Source of the DNA: Paracoccaceae bacterium | GTDB taxonomy: Bacteria > Pseudomonadota > Alphaproteobacteria > Rhodobacterales > Rhodobacteraceae | Direction: 5' to 3' | DNA length: 64,000 nucleotides | Assembly (NCBI GenBank): GCA_027013095.1 | Contig: JALUYI010000018.1 | Location: 1-64,000 of the forward strand | Shown: positions 46,537 through 54,520 of the stretch, piece by piece | How positions within the stretch are numbered: the stretch's first letter is position 1 | Layout of the letters: every line of letters begins with the position of its first letter | Notes under the pieces: generated by a model | Databases searched by the model: none | What the model was told of the DNA's origin: nothing | What the model saw: the letters and a program-made list of their open reading frames with translations, nothing else | Position numbers and translations under genes: made by a program

Positions 46537-47721
46537 TTATCGCACCAGCTCTTTCATACCCGCGTCGATTCCAGCCAGGGTCATCGGGAACATCCGTCCC
46601 TCGAACAATTCGCGTAGCATCTGGATCGAATGAGTGTATTGCCAGTGTTGTTCGGCCAGAGGGTTGATCCAGATATTGCGCGACCACGCCTGAATGGCGC
46701 GGCCCAGCCAGACACTGCCGGCCTCGGCGTTCCAATGTTCATTTGCACCACCCGGCATGGCGATTTCATAGGGGGACATCGAGGCATCCCCGATGAAAAT
46801 ACATTTATAATCAGGCCCGTAGGTGCGCAAGACCTCCCATGTCGGAGTCTGCTCGCTCCAGCGCCGGGCGTTGTCGCGCCAGACCCCCTCATAGAGGCAG
46901 TTATGGAAATAGAAATATTCCAGATGCTTGAATTCGCTGCGCGCCGCCGAAAACAGCTCTTGCACCAGCTTGATATGGGGATCCATCGAGCCGCCAACAT
47001 CCAGAAACAGCAGAACCTTGACTGCGTTGCGCCGCTCGGGACGGGTCTGGATGTCCAGATAGCCGTGCTCGGCGGTGGCGCGAATGGTGCCGCCAAGGTC
47101 CAGTTCCTCGGCCGCCCCCTCGCGGGCCCAGCGACGCAGGCGTTTCAGCGCCACCTTGATGTTGCGGGTGCCCAGTTCCACATTGTCGTCGAGGTTGCGA
47201 AACTGGCGCTTGTCCCAGACCTTGACGGCGCGCTGGTGGCGGCTTTCCTTTTGGCCGATGCGCACACCCTCGGGGTTGTAGCCATAGGCGCCAAAGGGCG
47301 AGGTGCCGGCGGTGCCGATCCACTTGCTGCCGCCCTGATGGCGCGCATCCTGTTCCTTCAGTCGCTGTTTCAGGGTCTCCATCAGCGCGTCAAAGCCGCC
47401 AAGGGATTCGATCTTGGCCATTTCCTCGGGGGACAGGGATTTTTCGGCCATCTTGCGCAGCCAGTCCTCGGGCAGATCGACGGCGTTCAGGACATCCTGA
47501 ATGTTCAGATCCTCCATCCCCTTGAAGGTGGCGGCAAAGACCCGGTCGAACCGATCGAGGTTGCGTTCATCCTTGATCAGGCTGGCGCGGGCCAGATAAT
47601 AGAACGCCTCGACGTCATAGATCACAAGGCCGGATTTCACCGCCGCCAGAAAGTCCAGATATTCGCGCAGGCTGACCGGTACCCCGGCGTCGCGCAGGTT
47701 GGTGAACAGCGCCAGAAACAT
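46537..47721 (-). CDS. CoxE-like VWA-domain protein
   Basis: A 394-residue protein whose C-terminal half is a von Willebrand factor A domain (CoxE type) with the metal-ion site in LLFLDVGGSMDPHIKL (DxGxS). The N-terminal half begins FTNLRDAGVPVSLREYLDFLAAV, typical of CoxE-like partners of MoxR ATPases. MoxR/VWA pairs assemble or activate metal- or cofactor-containing enzymes; the client here is unknown. It lies two bases after a small membrane protein gene, at the end of the moxR operon. Confidence 0.9.
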   Translation of the reverse strand: MFLALFTNLRDAGVPVSLREYLDFLAAVKSGLVIYDVEAFYYLARASLIKDERNLDRFDRVFAATFKGMEDLNIQDVLNAVDLPEDWLRKMAEKSLSPEEMAKIESLGGFDALMETLKQRLKEQDARHQGGSKWIGTAGTSPFGAYGYNPEGVRIGQKESRHQRAVKVWDKRQFRNLDDNVELGTRNIKVALKRLRRWAREGAAEELDLGGTIRATAEHGYLDIQTRPERRNAVKVLLFLDVGGSMDPHIKLVQELFSAARSEFKHLEYFYFHNCLYEGVWRDNARRWSEQTPTWEVLRTYGPDYKCIFIGDASMSPYEIAMPGGANEHWNAEAGSVWLGRAIQAWSRNIWINPLAEQHWQYTHSIQMLRELFEGRMFPMTLAGIDAGMKELVR

Positions 47722-47723
47722 GG

Positions 47724-47900
47724 CTAACCGGCTGCGTATCGCAGCAGGATAACCAGCCCGATCAGCACCACCGTGCCGGCGATGATGCCGTGAACGGCGG
47801 CGTACTGGGCGATATCAAGACCGTTGCCGCCGCGTTTCTTGGCGCGCCAGCCGCCAAACACGGCGCCTAGGAATATGGAAATCAAAACAATGGGATACAT
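47724..47900 (-). CDS. 58-residue two-helix membrane protein in the MoxR operon
   Basis: Read by hand: an ATG-started frame of 58 codons encoding two hydrophobic helices (residues 1-15 and about 34-54) joined by a basic loop (WRAKKRGGNG). Its ATG overlaps the DUF2927 stop (TGATG) and its TAG lies two bases before the VWA gene, so it is an integral operon member. I recall small proteins like this in the same operon in other Rhodobacterales; the function is unknown. Confidence 0.78.
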   Translation of the reverse strand: MYPIVLISIFLGAVFGGWRAKKRGGNGLDIAQYAAVHGIIAGTVVLIGLVILLRYAAG

Positions 47901-49300
47901 CAGAACCTCAGTTTTTTCAGAGACGGTTTCAGGGCAGTCGTCTCGGCCAGACGCTTGCGGATTTCCTGCAGATCGGCAAAGCCATATCGCGCCCAGGCGA
48001 TACTGTCCAGCCGCACGGTTGCCGCGGCGCGGTGGCGGCCCAGATCGTCCAGCGCCTCGGCCTTGATCATCAGATAGGTGGCCAGAAGGGTGGCGTTTTG
48101 CGCGTCAATTACGGTGGGCAGGTTGGCATTCACCAGCTTCAGCGCATCAGCTACATGTCCGGTGGACAGCGCAAAGGCGGACAGTTGCAGGGCCACATGG
48201 GCGGTGTGGATATCCGCCTTGCCGTAGATTCGCGAATAGAGCGCATAGGAGCGTGAGAAACTGGCAATCGCGGTCTTGCTGTCGCGCCCCAGCGACAGGC
48301 GCCCCAGCACAAACAGCGCAAAGCCGAGGCGATTGTCCTGCCAGCCGTTTTTCTTGGCCATGGCAACGGCCTTGCGCGCATAGAGCAGGCGTTTGGCCGG
48401 GCTGGATCGGGTTGAAAGCGCGGTTTCCAGCGTCTCGACCCAGAGGCGCGGGGTGCGGCTGATTCCGTCTGACGCCAGCCCCTCTCCGGCGGGGTGCAGG
48501 CGCTTCAGGATCGCCGGCAGGGCGCGGCGGACGGCGGCCTCGCTCATGCCGTTTTTCAGCGCCGGGTCATAGTAGGTCCTCAGAATCAGCATGTCGAAAC
48601 GGGTCAGGACCGCGTTCATGTTGTCGTCGTTATAGATCGAATCCGGTAGGCGATAGATGTCATTCAGGGGCCCCAGCGCCTGGGTGATCTCTTCATGCAG
48701 GCAGTCACGCGCTTCTTGTGGCGAGATATCGCTGGGGATAAAGATGCTGGCCCGCTCGCGTCGCTTTAGGGTGCTCCAGTCCAGCTGTCCGTTTCGCCGG
48801 GCGCGTTTGAATTCGCGCCAGCCATGCACCCGGGGGACGACGAAACAGGCGGCCTTTGGGACGGCGGCGCGCAGGATCCGGCGCGGCAGGGTAAAGATGG
48901 TGATATTCGCCGTCGTACCGGTTGCGCCCTGACGGATGTCGATGCCCGCCTCTTTGCGCACGCGTCCCAGAAGGTCGCTCAGATCGGCCTGAAACTGCGC
49001 GTTTTGCGGGCGGTCGAAGGCGACCGTGACCGGAGTCTCGAACCGGGTCAGGCGCGGCAGGCGCTTGCCGCTTTCCATGTTGAAGGACAGCTCCAGAAAA
49101 TCCCGCGCAAGGTCCGCATTGGAATGCGGCCGCCCCTTGCCGGGGGGGGCTGGGGGAAAGGATTTCATCGCTGGCAGGACCTGCGGCAGGGGAACGGTGC
49201 GGCTGGAAACTTCTGGCGCCGGGAGCGCGGCGCAGGCCGCCAGCACCACCGGAAGCAGCAAAACCGCAGTTGAGCGAGGCAGAGTCCGGCGAATGACCAT
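47900..49300 (-). CDS. DUF2927-domain lipoprotein
   Basis: A precursor of about 466 residues with a lipobox (LPVVLAAC, Cys about residue 23), so it is probably anchored to the outer or inner membrane facing the periplasm. The DUF2927 segment covers about residues 75-270 (VTVAFDRPQNAQFQADLSDLLGRVRKEAGIDI; CLHEEITQALGPLNDIYRLPDSIYNDDN). The HEEITQALG part recalls a metalloprotease-like HExxx helix but lacks the second His. The C-terminal half is helical and repeat-like, possibly TPR. AGGAG lies ahead of the start. It probably works with the MoxR/VWA pair. Confidence 0.85.
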   Translation of the reverse strand: MVIRRTLPRSTAVLLLPVVLAACAALPAPEVSSRTVPLPQVLPAMKSFPPAPPGKGRPHSNADLARDFLELSFNMESGKRLPRLTRFETPVTVAFDRPQNAQFQADLSDLLGRVRKEAGIDIRQGATGTTANITIFTLPRRILRAAVPKAACFVVPRVHGWREFKRARRNGQLDWSTLKRRERASIFIPSDISPQEARDCLHEEITQALGPLNDIYRLPDSIYNDDNMNAVLTRFDMLILRTYYDPALKNGMSEAAVRRALPAILKRLHPAGEGLASDGISRTPRLWVETLETALSTRSSPAKRLLYARKAVAMAKKNGWQDNRLGFALFVLGRLSLGRDSKTAIASFSRSYALYSRIYGKADIHTAHVALQLSAFALSTGHVADALKLVNANLPTVIDAQNATLLATYLMIKAEALDDLGRHRAAATVRLDSIAWARYGFADLQEIRKRLAETTALKPSLKKLRF

Positions 49301-49304
49301 GCCC

Positions 49305-49760
49305 CTAGCTCCTGTTATAGCGAATGAACGGGGTTTTCGTGCCGATCGAATCATAAAGGACACGCGCGCGGGTGTTGAACTCCTGCGTCAGCCAATAGAC
49401 CGAGGGCGCCTGATGCTGGTCGGCCGCCGCATAGACCGCCTCGATCAAGGCACGTCCGACCCCGGTGCCGCGCGCTTTGGGGTCGGTATAGAGGTCCTGC
49501 AGGTAACAGCAGTTCTCGATCTTCCACATGTGCCGGTGAAAAAGATAGTGCACCAGCCCCACCGCACGGCCGTCGCGTTCAGCGATAAGACCGTGAAAGT
49601 CGTGCGGATCATCGCCAAGCAGGCGGGCAAACGAGGTTCGATAGACGCTCTCGTCCAGAGTAGTTTCGTAATAGTCGAGATACCCGCGCCACAGACGTCG
49701 CCACTCGGCCTCATCGCTGGCTACGATCGGGCGGATCAGGGGCTGGGGAGCGGCGCTCAT
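49305..49760 (-). CDS. GNAT-family N-acetyltransferase
   Basis: A 151-residue GNAT-fold protein. The acetyl-CoA motif is LQDLYTDPKARGTGVGRALIEAVYAAAD (about 88-115), followed by YWLTQEFNTRARVLYDSIG, typical of the YhbS/spermidine-acetyltransferase-like subgroup. Small-molecule or protein substrates are both possible. It overlaps moxR by four bases and precedes the DUF2927 gene by five, so it belongs to the operon. Confidence 0.9.
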   Translation of the reverse strand: MSAAPQPLIRPIVASDEAEWRRLWRGYLDYYETTLDESVYRTSFARLLGDDPHDFHGLIAERDGRAVGLVHYLFHRHMWKIENCCYLQDLYTDPKARGTGVGRALIEAVYAAADQHQAPSVYWLTQEFNTRARVLYDSIGTKTPFIRYNRS

Positions 49761-50596
49761 CTCCCGCCCCGGGCCATGAAGGCGAGGCGCTCGAACATGT
49801 GAACATCCTGCTCGTTCTTCAGCAGTGCACCGTGCAGTTTGGGCAGCGCGTCCTTACCGGCGCGTTTCAGGTCGGCGGGTTCCATGTCTTCGGCCAGCAG
49901 CAGTTTCAGCCAGTCCAGAACCTCGGAGGTCGAGGGCTTTTTCTTCAGCCCCGGGGTCTCGCGAATCTCGAAAAACTGGGTCAGCGCCTCGGTCACGAGG
50001 GCCGGTTTGATGCCGGGGTGGTGGACCTCGACGATCTGGCGCAGGGTCTGGGGGTCGGGAAAACGGATGTAGTGGAAAAAGCAGCGGCGCAGGAACGCGT
50101 CGGGCAATTCCTTTTCGTTGTTTGAAGTGATGATAACGATCGGGCGCACCTTGGCGCGGATGGTCTCGCCGGTTTCGTAGACAAAGAATTCCATCCGGTC
50201 CAGCTCCTGCAACAGGTCGTTGGGAAATTCGATGTCGGCCTTGTCGATCTCGTCGATCAACAGCACCACCTTCTGATCGGCGCTGAAGGCCTGCCACAGC
50301 ATGCCCTTCTTGATGTAATTGCGTACATCATGGACCTTTTCCTCTCCCAGCTGACTGTCACGCAGGCGGCTGACAGCGTCATATTCATAAAGCCCCTGCT
50401 GCGCCTTGGTGGTCGATTTGATGGTCCATTCAAGAATCGGCAGATTGAGGCTTTTGGCCACCTGACGCGCCAGCTCGGTCTTGCCGGTTCCGGGCTCACC
50501 CTTCACCAATAACGGCCTCTCAAGGGTGATTGATGCGTTAACGGCAACAGTCAAATCGTCGGTTGCCACGTAATTTTCAGTGCCGGTAAATTTCAT
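49757..50596 (-). CDS. MoxR-family AAA+ ATPase
   Basis: A 279-residue AAA+ ATPase. Walker A is KGEPGTGKTELAR (35-47), Walker B VVLLIDEIDKAD, sensor 1 VIITSNNEKELPDAFLRRC, followed by the helical lid. It is first in the operon moxR-GNAT-DUF2927-small membrane protein-VWA. MoxR ATPases act as chaperones with VWA partners, inserting cofactors or remodelling complexes. Confidence 0.93.
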   Translation of the reverse strand: MKFTGTENYVATDDLTVAVNASITLERPLLVKGEPGTGKTELARQVAKSLNLPILEWTIKSTTKAQQGLYEYDAVSRLRDSQLGEEKVHDVRNYIKKGMLWQAFSADQKVVLLIDEIDKADIEFPNDLLQELDRMEFFVYETGETIRAKVRPIVIITSNNEKELPDAFLRRCFFHYIRFPDPQTLRQIVEVHHPGIKPALVTEALTQFFEIRETPGLKKKPSTSEVLDWLKLLLAEDMEPADLKRAGKDALPKLHGALLKNEQDVHMFERLAFMARGGR

Positions 50597-50778
50597 AAGA
50601 ACTGCAGGCCTCTAGCGTTTCAGGTTGCCCCGAGTCTATCACGGGATCACGAAGCTTCAAGATATGCAATTCGCGGGGTGACATTCCCTGCGACATTCTG
50701 TAATCGAAGCCTCGAAGACTCGTGAAAATCGGCCATTTGGTCGCAGCTGAGTCGGAAACATTTCCTGGGGAGGATCAA

Positions 50779-51201
50779 GTGAAAGTGGAACCCATCCTTG
50801 AAGAAGATTACACCCCGCGCGAAGATGAACCCTTCATGAACAAGCGGCAGCTGGCCTATTTTCGGAAAAAGCTGCAGGACTGGAAAAACGGGATCCTCGA
50901 GGGGAACCGCGACACCATCGAAGGGATGCAGCAGGGGGCGCGGAACATTCCCGACATCGCCGACAGGGCCAGCGAGGAAACCGATCGGGCGCTGGAATTG
51001 CGCACCCGTGACCGGCAGCGCAAACTGGTGGCCAAGATCGACGCGGCGCTGCGCCGAATCGACGATGGCTCATACGGCTATTGCGAGGAAACCGGTGAGC
51101 CGATCTCGTTGAAACGCCTGCAAGCGCGGCCCATCGCCACCCTCAGCCTCGAAGCGCAGGAGCGTCACGAGCGCAAGGAAAAGGTGCACCGCGACGACTG
51201 A
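50779..51201 (+). CDS. dksA: DksA/TraR-family RNA polymerase-binding protein without a zinc cysteine cluster
   Basis: A 140-residue DksA homologue: coiled coil (about residues 20-95, MNKRQLAYFRKKLQDWKNGIL through ALRRIDDGSYGYCEETGEPI) and the C-terminal globular tail. Only one of the four canonical zinc cysteines remains (GYCEETGE; the second half reads ARPIATLSLEAQERH), as in other alphaproteobacterial DksA proteins. With ppGpp it adjusts rRNA and amino-acid promoters. The start is a GTG with GGGGAGG five bases upstream, which gives the family-typical N-terminus; a longer GTG-started reading adds 19 residues without support. Confidence 0.9.
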   Translation: MKVEPILEEDYTPREDEPFMNKRQLAYFRKKLQDWKNGILEGNRDTIEGMQQGARNIPDIADRASEETDRALELRTRDRQRKLVAKIDAALRRIDDGSYGYCEETGEPISLKRLQARPIATLSLEAQERHERKEKVHRDD

Positions 51202-51290
51202 TCCCGGCCGACGGGGTTAGGTTTCGGGCGCCGGATCTTGGGCGGCAAGTGGCCTGCCCCCCGGGTGCGCTGGGACATGGGGGAAAGCAG

Positions 51291-52499
51291 ATGGCGGTCA
51301 AAGGCAAGAGCATCACCATTCTGGGCGCCGGTATCGGTGGCTTGACGGCAGCGATTGCGCTGGCCCGTCGCGGCGCAAGGGTCACGGTTCTCGAACGCGC
51401 CGCAAAGATTTCCGAGGTGGGCGCCGGCATCCAGATCACCCCGAATGCGACGGCGGTTTTTGCCGCACTGGACCTTGAAAAACGGGCGCTGAGGGCGGCA
51501 ACCCGGCTGACGGCGGTTGAACTCTGTGACTATCGCGGCGGCGCGCCGGTGATGCGCCTTGACATGACCGCCGCCCGGCATGGCAATGCCCACCCCTATC
51601 TGCTGTTTCACCGCGCCGATCTGATCGAGATGCTGGCGGCCTCGGCCAAACGGCACGGGGTTGACGTGCAGACCGGCAAGGATGTCAGCGGGGTCGCCAT
51701 CGGCTTTGATCAGGTCAGCCTGCCGCTGGCCGACGGCACGCAGCGCTCGGGGAAAATCCTGATCGGGGCGGATGGGCTGCACTCGCTAACCCGGCAGGCG
51801 ATTGAAAAATCCGGCGCAGCGCGCTTTACCGGGCAGGTGGCTTGGCGGGCGCTGGTGCGGGCCGAACACGTGCCAGCCTATGATATTCCGCCGGTGGCCA
51901 CGATCCACATGGGGCGCGGGCGCCATCTGGTCACCTATCCTCTGCGCGACGGGGCGCTGATCAATATCGTTGCGGTGAAAGAGCAAAAGACCTGGGCCGA
52001 AGAAGGCTGGAACCACCTGGACGACCCCCAAAATCTGCGCCGGGAGTTCGCGGATTTTTCGCCTTATATCAAGCGGCTGCTGTCCCTTTGCGAGCATGTC
52101 CACCTGTGGGGCCTGTTTGCGCATCCGGTGGCGCAGCAGTGGTCGCAGGGCAGCGCCGTCATTCTGGGCGATGCGGCGCACCCCACTCTGCCGTTTCTGG
52201 CGCAAGGGGCCAATATGGCGATCGAGGATGCCTGGGTTCTGGCCGAAGAGATGGACCGCCATGACGATCTGGCGCAGGCCTTTGCCGCCTATGAGGCACG
52301 GCGTAAGTCCCGCACCCGGCGCATTGTTGCCGCCGCCAGCGGAAATTCGCGGATCTACCACTTGTCCCCGACGCCGCTGCGTCTTGTGGCCCATCAGGCG
52401 ATGCGTCTGGCCGAGCGTTTGGCCCCGGCCCAGGTTCTGGGGCGCTATGACTGGTTATACGGGCATGACGTAACCGCGGGCGCAGCCCGAGGGGCATGA
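51291..52499 (+). CDS. FAD-dependent aromatic monooxygenase (salicylate/3-hydroxybenzoate hydroxylase-like)
   Basis: A 402-residue group A flavin monooxygenase: GxGxxG in GAGIGGLTAAIAL (about 11-23), the GADGLHS motif near 160, and GDAAHPTLPFLAQGANMAIEDA near 290. It is most like salicylate hydroxylase, 3-hydroxybenzoate 6-hydroxylase and related enzymes acting on small phenolic or heteroaromatic acids. There are no obvious pathway neighbours (dksA upstream, xthA downstream), so the substrate is open. GGGGGAAA precedes the chosen ATG. Confidence 0.88.
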   Translation: MAVKGKSITILGAGIGGLTAAIALARRGARVTVLERAAKISEVGAGIQITPNATAVFAALDLEKRALRAATRLTAVELCDYRGGAPVMRLDMTAARHGNAHPYLLFHRADLIEMLAASAKRHGVDVQTGKDVSGVAIGFDQVSLPLADGTQRSGKILIGADGLHSLTRQAIEKSGAARFTGQVAWRALVRAEHVPAYDIPPVATIHMGRGRHLVTYPLRDGALINIVAVKEQKTWAEEGWNHLDDPQNLRREFADFSPYIKRLLSLCEHVHLWGLFAHPVAQQWSQGSAVILGDAAHPTLPFLAQGANMAIEDAWVLAEEMDRHDDLAQAFAAYEARRKSRTRRIVAAASGNSRIYHLSPTPLRLVAHQAMRLAERLAPAQVLGRYDWLYGHDVTAGAARGA

Positions 52500-52579
52500 T
52501 TGGCGGACGCCTTGCGCGCGGGATTGTCGGGCCTTTCCGAGATCTGGCCCCCCACGTCAGAACCTGTGTTCATGGGCAA

Positions 52580-53359
52580 TCAGGCGTCCAGCTCGACCCA
52601 GATCGGAACGTGGTCCGAGGGACGCTCGCGCCCGCGCATCTCGCGCTCGATCTGGCAGTCGGTCAACAGATCGGCGGCCTGCGGGCTCAGCAGAAAATGG
52701 TCGATGCGAATCCCGTCGTTGCGGTTCCAGGCGCCACGTTGAAAATCCCAGAAGGTGTAATTCAACGGTGCCGCATCGATTGCGCGAAAGGCGTCGGTAA
52801 AGCCAAGGTTGAGGATCCGCCGGAACGCCGCGCGGCTGTCGGGACGAAACAGCGAATCCGTCCGCCATTTCTCGGGCTCGGCGGCGTCTGTGGCGGCGGG
52901 GATGATGTTGTAGTCGCCAGCCATCAGGAATGGCTCTTCCCCGGCCAGCAGCGTTTCGGCGCGGGCCTTCATGCGTGCCATCCATGCCAGTTTGTAATCG
53001 TGCTTGGGCCCAGGCGCCGGGTTGCCGTTGGGCAGGTAGAGATTACAGAGCCGCACCGGCCGCGCCCCTATGACCGTTGCCTCCAGCCAGCGCGCCTGCG
53101 GGTCGGTTTCATCCCCCGGCAGGGTTCGCCGGATGTCCTCGAGCGGCAGTCGCGAGAGGATGGCCACCCCGTTAAAGCCTTTTTGCCCGTGTGTTTCCAC
53201 CTGAAACCCCAGATCTTCAAACGCCGCGCGGGGGAATGTTTCGTCCGACGACTTGATCTCTTGCAGCAGGGCCACATCGACGTCTGACTCCTGCAGCCAG
53301 CCCTGCAGCAGCCCAAACCGCGCCTTGACGCCGTTGATGTTGAAACTTGCGATCTTCAT
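52580..53359 (-). CDS. xthA: Exodeoxyribonuclease III
   Basis: A 259-residue exonuclease/endonuclease/phosphatase-fold protein. MKIASFNINGVKAR, ALLQEIKSSD (metal Glu), GVAILSR, AGDYNIIPAATD and the final RPSDHVPIWVEL (Asp/His pair) fit ExoIII, which acts at abasic sites in base-excision repair. GGAGG precedes the chosen ATG four codons inside the longest frame. It converges with the FAD monooxygenase across 80 bases. Confidence 0.95.
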   Translation of the reverse strand: MKIASFNINGVKARFGLLQGWLQESDVDVALLQEIKSSDETFPRAAFEDLGFQVETHGQKGFNGVAILSRLPLEDIRRTLPGDETDPQARWLEATVIGARPVRLCNLYLPNGNPAPGPKHDYKLAWMARMKARAETLLAGEEPFLMAGDYNIIPAATDAAEPEKWRTDSLFRPDSRAAFRRILNLGFTDAFRAIDAAPLNYTFWDFQRGAWNRNDGIRIDHFLLSPQAADLLTDCQIEREMRGRERPSDHVPIWVELDA

Positions 53360-53529
53360 GGCAGCCTCCAATGGGCGCGGTGGGGGACGGGGGCGCAGGC
53401 GAAATCACTGCCTCCTCCCGCCTCGTTAAATGCGGGGCTGTGCCGGGCAGGTCAAGAGGTTTTGGCGGTGCGCCCCTGTCCCCGGCGGATAGATCAAAAC
53501 ATCTGAATCCGGATCCCGCTCTCGGCACC

Positions 53530-54204
53530 TCAACTGCAGATGCCGTGGATTTTCGCCTGTTTCCAGGGCAGGTAAACCGCCGGGCGCGGGGTCGAGAGCC
53601 GCTCAAGCGGGAAAACCCCTTTCAGCAGCGCGTGCAGGCGCTTGGTGCGCGCCCCTTGGGGGTCAAGGGCGCGACAGCAGACGTATTCCTCGACGATGGC
53701 ACCCTGCTGCTCATAGGGGTAGTCCAGAAACCGCGCCTTGGTCGTCAGGTTCAAAAGGTAGGGATCCTTGCCGATCCTGTGTTCATTCAGCGCCTTCAAG
53801 GGGGTGTATCCGGTCTTGTCGCGGTGTTGCCACTGCCAGACATGGGTCATCTCGTGGGCGATCAGCATGGCCGCTGGCAGTGACATCGCGCGGGGGTATT
53901 TCTTCATGTAATCAGATAGATAAAGGTCTCGTGAGATGTTGATCCGGTGGTAAAGGACAAAGGCCGCGGTATGGGTGGTGACGGTCCGGGTTTTCGGCTT
54001 TGGCCAGATGCGTTCGCGGCAGGTGACGCGGGGGCGCCGAGGGCGGGTCTCGGTGATCTTGTCAAGCGAGGTGAAGGGCGCAATGCGGATGCGCGGGGTG
54101 TCCAGCGTCGGGCCAAACAGGCTGTTGGCAAAATCGGTTTCGCCTTGGGTCAGCGGGCGTCCGCAGGCGGCGAGGAACAGAAACAGGAGCAGGGTCAGGC
54201 GCAT
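53530..54204 (-). CDS. Putative lipoprotein with an HExxH zinc-protease motif
   Basis: A 224-residue protein with a lipoprotein signal (MRLTLLLFLFLAACG, lipobox LAAC with Cys14). In the middle it has LIAHEMTHVWQWQ (about residues 116-128), which is an HExxH helix followed by the WQ pair seen in secreted zinc metallopeptidase-like proteins, then GAIVEEYVCC, a possible third metal ligand. I do not recognise the exact family. It may be a cell-envelope protease or a non-catalytic relative. Upstream lies only the FNT remnant. Confidence 0.78.
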   Translation of the reverse strand: MRLTLLLFLFLAACGRPLTQGETDFANSLFGPTLDTPRIRIAPFTSLDKITETRPRRPRVTCRERIWPKPKTRTVTTHTAAFVLYHRINISRDLYLSDYMKKYPRAMSLPAAMLIAHEMTHVWQWQHRDKTGYTPLKALNEHRIGKDPYLLNLTTKARFLDYPYEQQGAIVEEYVCCRALDPQGARTKRLHALLKGVFPLERLSTPRPAVYLPWKQAKIHGICS

Positions 54205-54213
54205 GGCGCAAGA

Positions 54214-54520
54214 TTAGGGCGTGGAACTGCAAACCACAAGCCACCCGCCCGATCTCCGGGCGGGCCGACGCGGGGCATCCGGTTCATGTGGTCGGGGCCC
54301 GGCGGCGGATCCGTCGGCCGGAACCGCATTGAGCCGACGGCTGACGCCGGTGTGCACATGGGTCGAGTAAAGCGTCAGCCCGACAAAGGCCGCCCCGCCC
54401 AGCATGTTGCCCAGAACGGTGGGGAACTCGTTTCAGATCAAGTCGCCCATGATGGTGAACTTACCGCCCAGCATCAGCCCCGAGGGGAACAGGAACATGT
54501 TCACGGTATCCACGCTGCGG
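54214..54520 (-). pseudogene. Formate/nitrite transporter (FNT) family remnant
   Basis: Reading leftward gives VNMFLFPSGLMLGGKFTIMG DLI, then an in-frame TGA (54433-54435) where a Trp codon is expected, then NEFPTVLGNMLGGAAF VGLTLYSTH to a stop. This is the last third of an FNT channel (the NMF...NE.P...GN..GG signature). The N-terminal two thirds are missing: upstream sequence belongs to the CaiB-family gene, whose end overlaps it. The remnant is thus truncated and interrupted, consistent with deletion or recombination joining the two genes. Confidence 0.8.

Noticed and set aside
46418-46633. Rightward 71-codon frame between the AidB-like and VWA genes
   Set aside because: It has no ribosome-binding site and no family features, and it runs into the 3' end of the VWA gene on the other strand.
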